Source: a virus
Virus record (IMG/VR): IMGVR_UViG_3300027974_002422
Location: 1 to 29,510 of that record
Strand: one strand, 5' to 3'
DNA: 29,510 bases
Below, piece after piece: positions 7,503 through 14,547 of this stretch. The notes beneath the pieces were generated by a model. The model made no database searches. It was not told where the DNA came from and saw only the letters and a list, made by a program, of their open reading frames with translations. The position numbers and the translations under genes are program-made. The first letter of the stretch is position 1, and every line of letters starts with the position of its first letter.

Positions 7503-7665
7503 TTTTATCCTTTACTGCTCTTTCAATCTCATCATTGAAGTCAGCTTCTTTTTGTTGCAATTGAGCTTTCTTCATCTCTGGTGTATTCTTTGCACCAAAC
7601 ACATTGTTAATAGCTTGAAATATCCCGGAGATCGCACCAATTATTGCTTCAGCTATTCCAGGCAT
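7468..7665 (-). CDS. Small protein with hydrophobic N-terminus and charged helix
   Basis: A 65-residue protein. The N-terminal ~25 residues are hydrophobic and Gly/Ala/Ile-rich (MPGIAEAIIGAISGIFQAI). The remainder is a highly charged, probably coiled-coil helix. An N-terminal hydrophobic helix plus a periplasmic coiled coil is the architecture expected of a small i-spanin, but a virion or holin-like role is equally possible. It begins one base after the upstream gene's stop and overlaps the downstream lipoprotein by 35 bases. Confidence 0.6.
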   Translation of the reverse strand: MPGIAEAIIGAISGIFQAINNVFGAKNTPEMKKAQLQQKEADFNDEIERAVKDKNVKKIRDILSE

Positions 7666-7666
7666 C

Positions 7667-8128
7667 TTAGTTTACGTATTCTTCTGTAGCCGTCCTGCAT
7701 CCCTTGGCAATTGCATTAAGAACATCGATACCAAGTTTTGCGTCACCATTGAGCCTGGCGAATTGTGCTGCATAAATATCTTTAACCGCTACAATATATT
7801 TTGCCCAGTGTGCTTTATCTGCAGGCAAATAATCTGACAAAGCTTTTTGCAATTGATCTGGTGTGGGTGTTGATCCCTGCGTAAGAGCTTCAACTACTGT
7901 AGCAACATGGTTAATTAATTTAGCTTTTTCGACTTTATCGTCGGGTGAGAGAGCCTGCTCAAGTACAACAGTACATGTGAGTGTAACTGCAGGAGCGATA
8001 TATGGTAGCGCTGCTTCAACACCGGATCTAGGATCAACAGTGCCACCCGTGGAATTGCCTCCATTATTAGTTGTAGCACAACTCGTCAACAAGATTGGAA
8101 TTAAGATAAAAGGTAGTAATTTCTTCAT
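7667..8128 (-). CDS. Lipoprotein, unknown function
   Basis: 153 residues from the ATG at 8128. The open frame extends further upstream to 8275, but that extension overlaps the preceding gene, and the signal peptide begins exactly at this ATG (MKKLLPFILIPILLTSC, with LTSC as lipobox). The mature protein starts Thr/Asn/Gly-rich and continues as a mostly helical ~110-residue domain (SPDDKVEKAKLINHVATVVE ...) that ends RTATEEYVN. No family recognised. It is the third lipoprotein in the lysis region. Confidence 0.65.
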   Translation of the reverse strand: MKKLLPFILIPILLTSCATTNNGGNSTGGTVDPRSGVEAALPYIAPAVTLTCTVVLEQALSPDDKVEKAKLINHVATVVEALTQGSTPTPDQLQKALSDYLPADKAHWAKYIVAVKDIYAAQFARLNGDAKLGIDVLNAIAKGCRTATEEYVN

Positions 8129-8132
8129 ACTG

Positions 8133-8408
8133 CTATTTAGTACTTTCCTCTTGCAGTTCAACTTTTTTACTATGCCTTCTCTCCTGTGACGTGCGACTGA
8201 TGGATTGATCAACAAAGGCTCGAACAGCGATAACACCCTGAAAAATACTATTTGCAATAATGATTGTTGCCGCAACAGAAGTTATATCTGTAAATGATTT
8301 ATACTTACCAATTTCTGCAATAAATGGAGGCAGCGATGCTATTAAAAAATAAAGCAAAGCACGGAACCATGCACAATCTTTCATAAAAGTATTTATTCTG
8401 TCGTTCAT
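8133..8408 (-). CDS. Holin-like two-span membrane protein
   Basis: A 91-residue protein with two hydrophobic segments (about residues 15-33 and 43-66) and a strongly charged C-terminal tail (SQERRHSKKVELQEESTK). Size, topology, charged tail and position as first gene of the endolysin cluster all fit a class II-type phage holin, which forms lesions in the inner membrane to release the endolysin. No specific holin family motif was recognised. A CTATAAATC motif at 8419-8427 lies upstream and could be its promoter. Confidence 0.6.
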   Translation of the reverse strand: MNDRINTFMKDCAWFRALLYFLIASLPPFIAEIGKYKSFTDITSVAATIIIANSIFQGVIAVRAFVDQSISRTSQERRHSKKVELQEESTK

Positions 8409-8418
8409 TTTCTATGTT

Positions 8419-8427
8419 GATTTATAG
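8419..8427 (-). promoter_or_regulatory. Late-promoter-like CTATAAATC motif
   Basis: On the minus strand CTATAAATC, nearly the T4-type late core TATAAATA, lies eleven bases before the ATG of the holin-like gene that opens the lysis region. Confidence 0.4.
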
Positions 8428-8453
8428 TACTTATATGTTATTATTAAAAATGA

Positions 8454-8460
8454 AAGGAGG
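8454..8460 (+). promoter_or_regulatory. Strong Shine-Dalgarno sequence AAGGAGG
   Basis: This perfect anti-16S match decides the start of the following gene. The ATG at 8462 is only one base away and the ATG at 8414 is upstream of it, whereas the ATG at 8471 has a workable 10-base spacing. Confidence 0.7.
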
Positions 8461-8470
8461 AATGAAATTT

Positions 8471-8668
8471 ATGTCGATCAATTATAGCAACAAGGATCTT
8501 CGCCCTAAGACGTTCTACGTTAAAATGGAACGTTCTCGTAATGGCGAATTTACCGTCAAGCGTGCGCGCGTGTTGGAGCAGAAGAATCAGTATGCTTCCA
8601 CGATTCGTCGTGTTGATGCCCGTGACCTTACCCGCGCCATTCGTAGGAGCGGATTACAGGTTGCCTAA
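8471..8668 (+). CDS. Small basic protein, possibly nucleic-acid binding
   Basis: A 65-residue protein, very rich in Arg and Lys (VKMERSRNGEFTVKRARV, then RRVDARDLTRAIRRSGLQ). No known family recognised. It has one of the best ribosome-binding sites in the window and is followed within ~30 bases by a strong intrinsic terminator. This suggests a separately transcribed, well-expressed gene. Its GC-richer, CG-containing codons (CGT, CGC) differ from the AT-rich neighbours, another hint of high expression or different origin. Confidence 0.7.
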   Translation: MSINYSNKDLRPKTFYVKMERSRNGEFTVKRARVLEQKNQYASTIRRVDARDLTRAIRRSGLQVA

Positions 8669-8699
8669 TTCCTCCGCCTGCGACGGTTTCGCAGAAACT

Positions 8700-8730
8700 A
8701 AATACCGAGGTAAAACTCGGTATTTTTTTT
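8700..8730 (+). terminator. Intrinsic terminator
   Basis: AATACCGAG and CTCGGTATT form a perfect nine-base-pair stem around a six-base loop, followed directly by a run of T. This is a textbook rho-independent terminator for the small basic gene upstream. Confidence 0.92.
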
Positions 8731-8751
8731 GTTTATAAGCCTATATAATAC

Positions 8752-8979
8752 ATGGGTGCGGCCAAAACAGCTTCAGGTGCAGGCAAGAGAAACTCTCAAA
8801 ACAAGAGAAGAGTTTTGTCTGTTAATGGTGAAAATAAAATTGTCACTCCAATATGGTATGGAGGCTCTCGCATAGGTCATGGCAATTACATGGCCGGTCA
8901 AGTTGATGGGGTAACTGTAGAAGCTGCAAACGGTCGTCCAATTCCATTCAGACAAATTGGTACTGTAGAATTTGTTTGA
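8752..8979 (+). CDS. Small basic protein, function unknown
   Basis: A 75-residue protein. The Gly/Ala/Lys/Arg-rich N-terminus (KTASGAGKRNSQNKRR) is followed by a compact beta-rich segment with Gly turns (PIWYGGSRIGHGNYMAGQV). It may bind nucleic acid, but no family is recognised. TATATAAT at 8742-8749 ends three bases before the ATG and no Shine-Dalgarno sequence is present. It lies between the terminator and the tmRNA. Confidence 0.6.
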   Translation: MGAAKTASGAGKRNSQNKRRVLSVNGENKIVTPIWYGGSRIGHGNYMAGQVDGVTVEAANGRPIPFRQIGTVEFV

Positions 8980-8995
8980 TTTTATAAGAAGTCTC

Positions 8996-9003
8996 TATAT
9001 AAT
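8996..9003 (+). promoter_or_regulatory. Candidate -10 element of the tmRNA
   Basis: TATATAAT lies 23 bases before the mature tmRNA 5' end. That leaves a short leader for RNase P to remove. The same octamer, also preceded by TTTATAAG, stands before the gene at 8752. Confidence 0.4.
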
Positions 9004-9025
9004 TATTATTAGTTCTATAACAACT

Positions 9026-9432
9026 GGGGCTGTAATGGTATCGATTGAACAGTGGAGTTCATGAGAGCAAGTACCGGGGCATGCCGGTTTACCAATAGCA
9101 ATTATATTAAATGCCGAAGATAACTTCGACATGGCTATGAGTCTCGAAGAAGCTGATGCAATTCTTGCAGCAGCAGGCTTTGTAGATGCAGAAGCCGAAC
9201 TCGAGCTAGTTTAAGCTCGATCGTTCTACTGTAGATTAAAGTTTGTAAAGTAGAGCGTGTTACTAACTTTCGTGTAGTTTGGGTTTTAACAATTAATAAA
9301 CTACATGTACAAAATTGTTATGAATAAGGGCTTTTTGTTTGGTTTAATCCTTATGAAATCTTAACTGAAATAAACTTGTAGTGCTTGTGAGTGAATCTAT
9401 TCAAGACGAGAGTTCAATTCTCTCCAGCTCCA
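9026..9432 (+). ncRNA. ssrA: tmRNA (transfer-messenger RNA), one-piece, with long tag
   Basis: The 5' GGGGCTG pairs with 3' CAGCTCC (9425-9431). The third pair is G-U, the alanine identity signal of tmRNA, and A9432 is the discriminator; CCA is not encoded. The T arm is perfect: GAGAG, loop TTCAATT, CTCTC (9408-9424). The 5' part has the conserved AATGGTATCGATTGAACAG. The long P2 stem is visible (CAAGTAC 9068-9074 with GTGCTTG 9381-9387). Pseudoknot pairings include 9271-9280 with 9298-9307 and 9287-9294 with 9313-9320. The RNA rescues stalled ribosomes with SmpB. The resume codon is most likely GCC at 9113 after TTAAAT, and the tag frame runs to TAA at 9212-9214. Confidence 0.95.
9113..9214 (+). 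CDS. tmRNA tag-peptide reading frame (33 codons)
   Basis: From the presumed resume GCC the frame encodes AEDNFDMAM ... and contains EEADAILAAAG; it ends AELELV before TAA. Usual tags have about 8-15 residues, rarely up to about 27, and end LAA or similar. This one is longer, very acidic and lacks the terminal LAA that ClpXP recognises. The start is inferred from the TTAAAT context, which resembles the E. coli TTAGTC before its resume codon. GCA at 9098 is in the same frame and would make the tag longer still. Confidence 0.75.
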   Translation, partial: AEDNFDMAMSLEEADAILAAAGFVDAEAELELV

Positions 9433-10322
9433 GGATTATTAAGCCAATTTTCAATACTTATCTCTGGATTAAACCTCAGCATTTTTTGTATTTTTTGTAT
9501 GTTTGCTAACGTGGTCTTTGCTTCCCCCGGTCTCTCGGGTATATGCATTGTGTTATTTGATATCATGCCCGCTATTTCATTTACACTATAATTCCTCCCA
9601 GTACCCACGTTGAAGACTTGACCTAATATAGGACCTTCGGCCTGCATTCCTAATATATTCGCTTTTACAATATCAGACACGTGTACGTAGTCTCTACGCT
9701 GCGTCCCGCTACCAACTATTGTTAGCGGTGTCCCATCTGCTTTCTGACGTAAGAATATACCAACAACAGGTGCATATTGACCAGCAGTTGGCGAACGCTC
9801 TCCATAAACATTAAAGTACCTAAAGATTAAAGTATCAAGCTTATATAGCTTTGAGTACATTCTGCATAGCTCTTCACCGCAGAATTTTGTTGCTGAGTAT
9901 GGGTTCAAGCAATCTATAAGAGCAGTCTCATCTATCGGTACAGTTTCGTTCAGACCATATACTGATGATGTAGATGAATACATGACTCTTTTCACACCAT
10001 TTAGTCTTGAAGCGTTCAAGATGTTTGCGGTACCAGTTACATTTGTTTTCACTGCATATAGGGGATTAGCTATAGCTGTCTGTATGCGTGATTCTGCTGC
10101 TAAATGAAATACATAATCAACATCACGAAACAACGGTTCAATCAAATCATAATCCTGAATGCTATATTTAAAATACAGTGCTTTATTATTAAAATAAAAT
10201 TGCTCGTTAGAGACTGCTGAACAATCATCTATTACAGTTACATGGTAACCAGTCTCTATGAGTCTGTCGACTATATGACTACCTATAAATCCACATCCAC
10301 CGGTGACTACTATTTTTTTCAT
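9414..10322 (-). CDS. NAD-dependent nucleotide-sugar epimerase/dehydratase
   Basis: A 302-residue extended short-chain dehydrogenase/reductase. The Rossmann motif GGCGFIGSH is at 8-16. HLAAESRIQTA follows, then YSSTSSVYG at 115-123 and the catalytic Tyr142-X3-Lys146 in PYSATK. GERSPTAGQYAPV and the substrate-binding RRDYVHVSDIV are further on. The family includes UDP-glucose 4-epimerase and related NDP-hexose or heptose epimerases; the precise sugar cannot be told. It is the last gene of the glycan run and starts in an ATGA overlap. Its final five codons and stop are antisense to the tmRNA acceptor and T arm. Confidence 0.88.
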   Translation of the reverse strand: MKKIVVTGGCGFIGSHIVDRLIETGYHVTVIDDCSAVSNEQFYFNNKALYFKYSIQDYDLIEPLFRDVDYVFHLAAESRIQTAIANPLYAVKTNVTGTANILNASRLNGVKRVMYSSTSSVYGLNETVPIDETALIDCLNPYSATKFCGEELCRMYSKLYKLDTLIFRYFNVYGERSPTAGQYAPVVGIFLRQKADGTPLTIVGSGTQRRDYVHVSDIVKANILGMQAEGPILGQVFNVGTGRNYSVNEIAGMISNNTMHIPERPGEAKTTLANIQKIQKMLRFNPEISIENWLNNPGAGEN

Positions 10323-11221
10323 AAACTATCCTTAATTAAATTTTTAAATTTCGTTGTAGACCAACCGGAGGATCTATCGTGATACACAATGGGAATATTT
10401 AAATTACCACCAGTAATACGTTGTTCATCATTTATATAATCTGTACCTAAAAATCTCACATCTATTCTCCCTGTACTCAAAATCTTCAACAAATCCTCTT
10501 CAGTTTTGTAAGGTACAACCTCATCAACCTGTTCTAGTGAATTAAGTATATTAAACCTTTCTTCTATCGATAGAACTGGCTTGAGTTTATTGGGTCTATA
10601 CGTTGCATCTTCATGTAACCCTACAATTAGATAATCACAATGCTTCTTTGCAAAATTAAATAACTCAATATAACCAGGGTGGATAACATCAAAACATCCT
10701 GCAACAAATCCAGTTTTTTCTACAGGAAAGGTTACGCTGTGTAGAATAGCCTCGTGTGCACATTCAACTAATCCATAATCATTACTATCAACCCAGAAAT
10801 CTAAATGTGCCGCATCTCCATACAATTGTCTAAGTTTGTTATCAATCTTAAAACCTGTCAATATTATAAATTGTATGCCATGCACAAAGCAATATTTTGC
10901 GGCATTAATTATATTAAGAGATTCGCCTGATGAAGAAATCAAAATTACTGTTGACGAAGGAGAGGCAAAATGTTCTAAAAACTTTTCATAAGCATTCTCC
11001 ATTCCATAATCATTAATATAGCAGGTAAGTCTAGATGCATCGGAAAAAGAAAAACTTTTCTTACCCAAGACCTTTGTATAATCTTGCGATATATGTGAAG
11101 CAATTGCGTTGCTACCACCATTGCCCAATATTATAATTTCCTGAGAATTAGCTATTAAAGCTTTGAGCTTCGACAGACTTTTCGTGTCTATTTTCTGCAA
11201 GATGTCAATATATTTTGTCAT
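10319..11221 (-). CDS. SIS-type phosphoheptose isomerase fused to a cytidylyltransferase-like domain
   Basis: 300 residues from the ATG at 11221 (an upstream TTG at 11245 is less likely). Residues 1-165 are a sugar-isomerase (SIS) domain of GmhA type, with phosphate loops GNGGSN (33-38) and SSSGES (96-101) and a GmhA-like VECAHEAILH (152-161). Residues 170-300 form a nucleotidyltransferase domain of the TagD/HldE-C superfamily: GCFDVIHPGY, YLIVGLHED, EERFNIL, GTDY and a terminal STTKFKNLI. The usual HxGH reads HPGY. It would isomerise sedoheptulose 7-phosphate and couple a sugar or polyol phosphate to a nucleotide. Neighbouring HddA-like kinase fits. Confidence 0.82.
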   Translation of the reverse strand: MTKYIDILQKIDTKSLSKLKALIANSQEIIILGNGGSNAIASHISQDYTKVLGKKSFSFSDASRLTCYINDYGMENAYEKFLEHFASPSSTVILISSSGESLNIINAAKYCFVHGIQFIILTGFKIDNKLRQLYGDAAHLDFWVDSNDYGLVECAHEAILHSVTFPVEKTGFVAGCFDVIHPGYIELFNFAKKHCDYLIVGLHEDATYRPNKLKPVLSIEERFNILNSLEQVDEVVPYKTEEDLLKILSTGRIDVRFLGTDYINDEQRITGGNLNIPIVYHDRSSGWSTTKFKNLIKDSL

Positions 11222-12167
11222 ATATGTTTGTAGCAATTGTACCAACAGTGGATATTGTTATTTTAATATGTAGCTTTGAGGATGCTATACTTGGTATTGT
11301 ATCTTTTGAGGTAATGACAAGAAAAAAACCACCCCCACCTGCTCCGCAGAGCTTATGGCAGAGGACTTTTGCATCTGAATAGAGAGCATTGTCCACGTCA
11401 CTAAGATCACCAGAACAAATGTAGGGTGATGTTTGTTTTTTAGTAATCCAAGAATTTCGAATGACCTTACACATTTCCGCTATATTATTATTGTTAATAA
11501 AATACTCTAATTGATCTACATCTGCAAGGTGGTCATGGCTTTTATCGATATCAATGGTTTTCAGAACATTAGTTGACTCCCGATTTTTTTCCGTAAAAAC
11601 CAAATACATATCAATACTATTAAAGATTTCCGGATTTAAATAGGTAAATGTTGGTGATTTGTCTTTGTAAAATGTAATTTTCTTCAATCCACCTATTCCA
11701 CTTCCATAAAAATCTTGCTGACCCACCAAAGGATTAAATTTTCTCTCTAATTGGTTTGCAATATCACAAATTTGTATATCAGTTAAAGGGAGACTTTTCA
11801 TGACACTAATGGCCTTTATAAGGGATATTAGATAGGATGATGATGAGGCGAGTCCTGACCCAGAGGAAAATATATCCGATGTCATTGAACATGTATTGTA
11901 GGGAACGTTAAAATAAGTAAATGCCTCTCTTATAATATCGTTTTCTATTTCTTCAATACAGCTGCATTCCTCACGCCTTGTATAGTTTGCTATATATTTT
12001 TTATTAATTTGGGTCAATCCCAATTTATCTTGATGCAGAGTGATATATGTTCTAAGATTAGATGTAAAGCTTATAACAGACCCAAAAGGATATTTTTCTA
12101 AAAAATATGGATGATCAGTTGACCCGCCTACTAGAGAGATTCTTAAGGGACAACTTGATACTATCAT
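11205..12167 (-). CDS. GHMP-family sugar kinase, HddA-like (heptose 7-phosphate kinase)
   Basis: A 320-residue protein with all three GHMP signatures: N-terminal PLRISLVGGSTDHP, the ATP loop GSGLASSSS at 103-111, and C-terminal CGAGGGG at 274-280. The GQQDFYGSGIGG at 149-160 (Asp152) corresponds to the GxxDQ-xxxxGG of D-glycero-D-manno-heptose 7-phosphate kinase. The predicted reaction is phosphorylation of C1 of heptose 7-phosphate on the route to a nucleotide-activated heptose. A fucose- or galactose-type kinase is the main alternative. It overlaps the isomerase fusion by 17 bases and the upstream methyltransferase by one base (TAATG). Confidence 0.82.
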   Translation of the reverse strand: MIVSSCPLRISLVGGSTDHPYFLEKYPFGSVISFTSNLRTYITLHQDKLGLTQINKKYIANYTRREECSCIEEIENDIIREAFTYFNVPYNTCSMTSDIFSSGSGLASSSSYLISLIKAISVMKSLPLTDIQICDIANQLERKFNPLVGQQDFYGSGIGGLKKITFYKDKSPTFTYLNPEIFNSIDMYLVFTEKNRESTNVLKTIDIDKSHDHLADVDQLEYFINNNNIAEMCKVIRNSWITKKQTSPYICSGDLSDVDNALYSDAKVLCHKLCGAGGGGFFLVITSKDTIPSIASSKLHIKITISTVGTIATNIYDKIY

Positions 12168-12820
12168 TAGAATCTGCTATTTTTAAAAAATAGACCCCGT
12201 GAAAGAAAGTGTGATATAAAAAACGGTGCTGCAGGGTCTTTTAATCTTTCATCTTTATCCAACAGAGCATTGCCTACAAGTTCAGTAGTTTCATGTTCAA
12301 GATAATAAAAACCATATTGTGTGAAAACATTCTTCCAGTAATCTGGGGTATTTTCATTAACATGATGATGACCGCCTTGACCAGGTGCAGCGTACGTCAT
12401 TGCAATATATTTGCATTGTTGAAAAGTTTTCATAAAGTTTGAAACATATTGCTGCTCAACATGCTCAACAAATTCACATGACCAACCCAGATCAAATACT
12501 ATCTCTTTATTATCTTTATCTGTAACTATACAACTATCAGTAGCATAATCATGCAAAATAAATTCTTCCGGGCTCAATAGCGTCAATTCTTGTGCTTGCT
12601 TACTACCATCTATCCCTCGAACAAAACACCCTAAACTCTTGAAGAACTTTGCAGAATATCCTCTACCACACCCAACATCTAGCACGCTTTTGATATTAAA
12701 TTTGTCTACCAAAGTATTCCACATTATTGGATAATATGTTCCACCATCTCCACCCTTGGCCCATCCTCCAAGATGCCCCTCTGTTACAGATTCACCATGT
12801 GTTTGCTTAATTATTTCCAT
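12167..12820 (-). CDS. SAM-dependent methyltransferase (class I)
   Basis: A 217-residue protein. Motif I SVLDVGCGRGYSAKFF is at 45-60 (DVGCGRG 48-54), the acidic end of beta-2 in VRGIDGSKQA, and WSCEFVEHVEQQY is the post-motif region. GQGGHHHVN follows. It closely resembles the methyltransferase at 16471-17067, sharing TEGHLGG/NEGHLGG at the N-terminus, DVGCGRG, FVEHVE-QY and GHHHVN. It probably methylates a sugar or its attached group in the surface glycan made by the neighbouring enzymes. The exact substrate is unknown. Confidence 0.85.
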   Translation of the reverse strand: MEIIKQTHGESVTEGHLGGWAKGGDGGTYYPIMWNTLVDKFNIKSVLDVGCGRGYSAKFFKSLGCFVRGIDGSKQAQELTLLSPEEFILHDYATDSCIVTDKDNKEIVFDLGWSCEFVEHVEQQYVSNFMKTFQQCKYIAMTYAAPGQGGHHHVNENTPDYWKNVFTQYGFYYLEHETTELVGNALLDKDERLKDPAAPFFISHFLSRGLFFKNSRF

Positions 12821-12823
12821 AAA

Positions 12824-13813
12824 TTATTTTAAAAAGACCTCGTTGAACTGATTCATAATATTTTTTGCAGAATATGCATTACTATACACGTCCCACTCTT
12901 TATCTGTAAAATCTCTTAAAGAAATATTCTTTAATATAGTCTCGAGAGCGGATCCATCCTTATACTTGATACAGGTATCCCCTAATGTAACAAGATGGCC
13001 TGTATCATAATGACCAGGTGCTTGATCTGGAGCCCAAGTAATAATAGGTTTATTTCTTACAGAAAATTCAGCCGTAGATAGCGAAAAAATTTCTCCATCC
13101 CATCTAGCATGAATCATTGCATCACATGTATTGATGAATCTGCACTTCTGTTTTTCATCCATAGTCCATGGTAAATATTTTACCCGCGGGTGGTTGATAA
13201 AGGCATTGGTATTTAGAAAAACGTAATAAAGGTCATCCCTTTGGTCAATGGTATTTCTTATAGCATCTTTAACAAAATCTAGACTAAATGTATCACTACC
13301 ACCATGTCTTCCTAAGACTAATGCATCCTTAGGGATACCTAGTTCTTCCCGGTAGTCCTCATTGTAGTCAGCATGTTCTTTTTCTATAATATGATAGACA
13401 TGCGGGTGTTTAGAGCCGTGCTTATCTGAAATATATTTACACACACCAGCGTAAACATCGCCATGCGGTTGATCCATTCTAAAAATACAATGGGCTAGTC
13501 TTTTTGTATTTCTAGGCATAAAACCATCATCTTCACCACCTTTAATTGCATAAAAATGTGTGACACCGTTTTCTTCGCATACTTTTTCTAGTACTGCCCT
13601 GAGCTCATCGTTTTTACCATCAGGTAGCCATACGTTATTATAGAGAAAAGTTGGAAATTCTTTGAATCGATTCAGACTGGGCGTTGGTCGAGAGGAGGTT
13701 GATATAATAATAGACTCATTCCCTAATATCTCTCTATTATACTTTGCATATTTATATAGACAAATTTCTGTACCTCTCTCCCCGAGCTGGTACGAATGAA
13801 ACGCAATCTTCAT
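12824..13813 (-). CDS. Glycosyltransferase, GT-B type
   Basis: A 329-residue protein. The second half has a GT4/GT1-like donor-binding region: ALVLGRHGGSDTF around 164-176, RVKYLPW at 210-216, and ARWDGEIFSLSTAEF at 236-250. This parallels the E-x7-E loop of these enzymes, followed by KPIITW. The N-terminal half begins MKIAFHSYQLGERGTE, like many retaining glycosyltransferases that open with a Gly-rich acceptor loop. It starts in an ATGA overlap with the dehydrogenase-like gene. Donor and acceptor are unknown. Confidence 0.75.
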   Translation of the reverse strand: MKIAFHSYQLGERGTEICLYKYAKYNREILGNESIIISTSSRPTPSLNRFKEFPTFLYNNVWLPDGKNDELRAVLEKVCEENGVTHFYAIKGGEDDGFMPRNTKRLAHCIFRMDQPHGDVYAGVCKYISDKHGSKHPHVYHIIEKEHADYNEDYREELGIPKDALVLGRHGGSDTFSLDFVKDAIRNTIDQRDDLYYVFLNTNAFINHPRVKYLPWTMDEKQKCRFINTCDAMIHARWDGEIFSLSTAEFSVRNKPIITWAPDQAPGHYDTGHLVTLGDTCIKYKDGSALETILKNISLRDFTDKEWDVYSNAYSAKNIMNQFNEVFLK

Positions 13814-14547
13814 TTAAGTTTTAGTATATAATCAAACGCAAGACTATCAAATATTGTTTTTAATAATTCTGTATTTGGAACTACGCAATGACCACCAATT
13901 TTACCGCTAGGCGGGTATAGAACCGGGCGTGTTACATTTGACATGCCGAGTTTGTCATACCCATCGTTATATGTTGTATTCCATTTCGTTGCAACATCTT
14001 CGAAGCTTACATCATATTTATCACAGAGTTGCTTAACATCATTATGCCAAGCAATACAGACACCATAGTATGTTGTGCAAAGTATTTTAGCTAATTCTGA
14101 TGTTGTGGAACAAGGAAGCTTTTCTACCTTTAAACCTAGTTGATGAAGATGCTCTTCTGCTGCTATGGCTGACCTTTCATTAGTACCACCAACATACTTA
14201 ACAAACGTTTTTAACCCATCGTAAAGCTTGGGATGCACCCCCCTAACAGGGCTATGTACTATGAGTTGACCATCTGGAAGTATGCTTGCTATTGTTTTTG
14301 TTGTCCCAGGAATAATAGTTGAGTGTATTATTGTTAATTTTGCCTTTGTCTGCAATACTGTTGAACTGACAATATCTATAAAATCTTTTGAAAAGGGAAT
14401 GCAGATATTTAGAACATCTAAGTTTTCAAGCCCATCATCCCGGTTCAAATCTTTTATTTTTAAAATAAAATTTTTACCTAGATAGCATTTTTCTAAAGAA
14501 GATCCTATCTCACCGTAACCTAATATGCCAACAGTTTTTTTACTCAT
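13810..14547 (-). CDS. Shortened UDP-sugar (UDP-glucose/GDP-mannose) dehydrogenase-like protein
   Basis: A 245-residue protein. The NAD-binding GILGYGEIGSS is at 7-17, IIHSTIIPGTT (73-83) and HSPVRGVHP (98-106) are typical of UDP-glucose/GDP-mannose dehydrogenases, and the linker helix ELAKILCTTYYGVCIAWHND follows. GKIGGHC at 215-221 matches the GGHC that holds the catalytic cysteine. The protein then ends about 25 residues later, so the C-terminal UDP-binding domain (full enzymes have about 400-450 residues) is absent. It may be a reduced dehydrogenase with another substrate, or need a partner. The start overlaps the epimerase stop in ATGA. Confidence 0.72.
   Translation of the reverse strand: MSKKTVGILGYGEIGSSLEKCYLGKNFILKIKDLNRDDGLENLDVLNICIPFSKDFIDIVSSTVLQTKAKLTIIHSTIIPGTTKTIASILPDGQLIVHSPVRGVHPKLYDGLKTFVKYVGGTNERSAIAAEEHLHQLGLKVEKLPCSTTSELAKILCTTYYGVCIAWHNDVKQLCDKYDVSFEDVATKWNTTYNDGYDKLGMSNVTRPVLYPPSGKIGGHCVVPNTELLKTIFDSLAFDYILKLK

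Noticed and set aside
8129-8275. N-terminal extension of the 7667-8128 lipoprotein
   Set aside because: The extension overlaps the holin-like gene and hides the lipoprotein signal that begins at the ATG at 8128.
8414-8470. Upstream ATGs (8414, 8462) as starts of the small basic protein
   Set aside because: The AAGGAGG at 8454-8460 fits only the ATG at 8471; the extension would include the ribosome-binding site itself.
9026-9432. An ordinary tRNA gene at the T-arm sequence
   Set aside because: Only the acceptor and T arm are tRNA-like; there is no anticodon arm, and the full tmRNA architecture explains the region.
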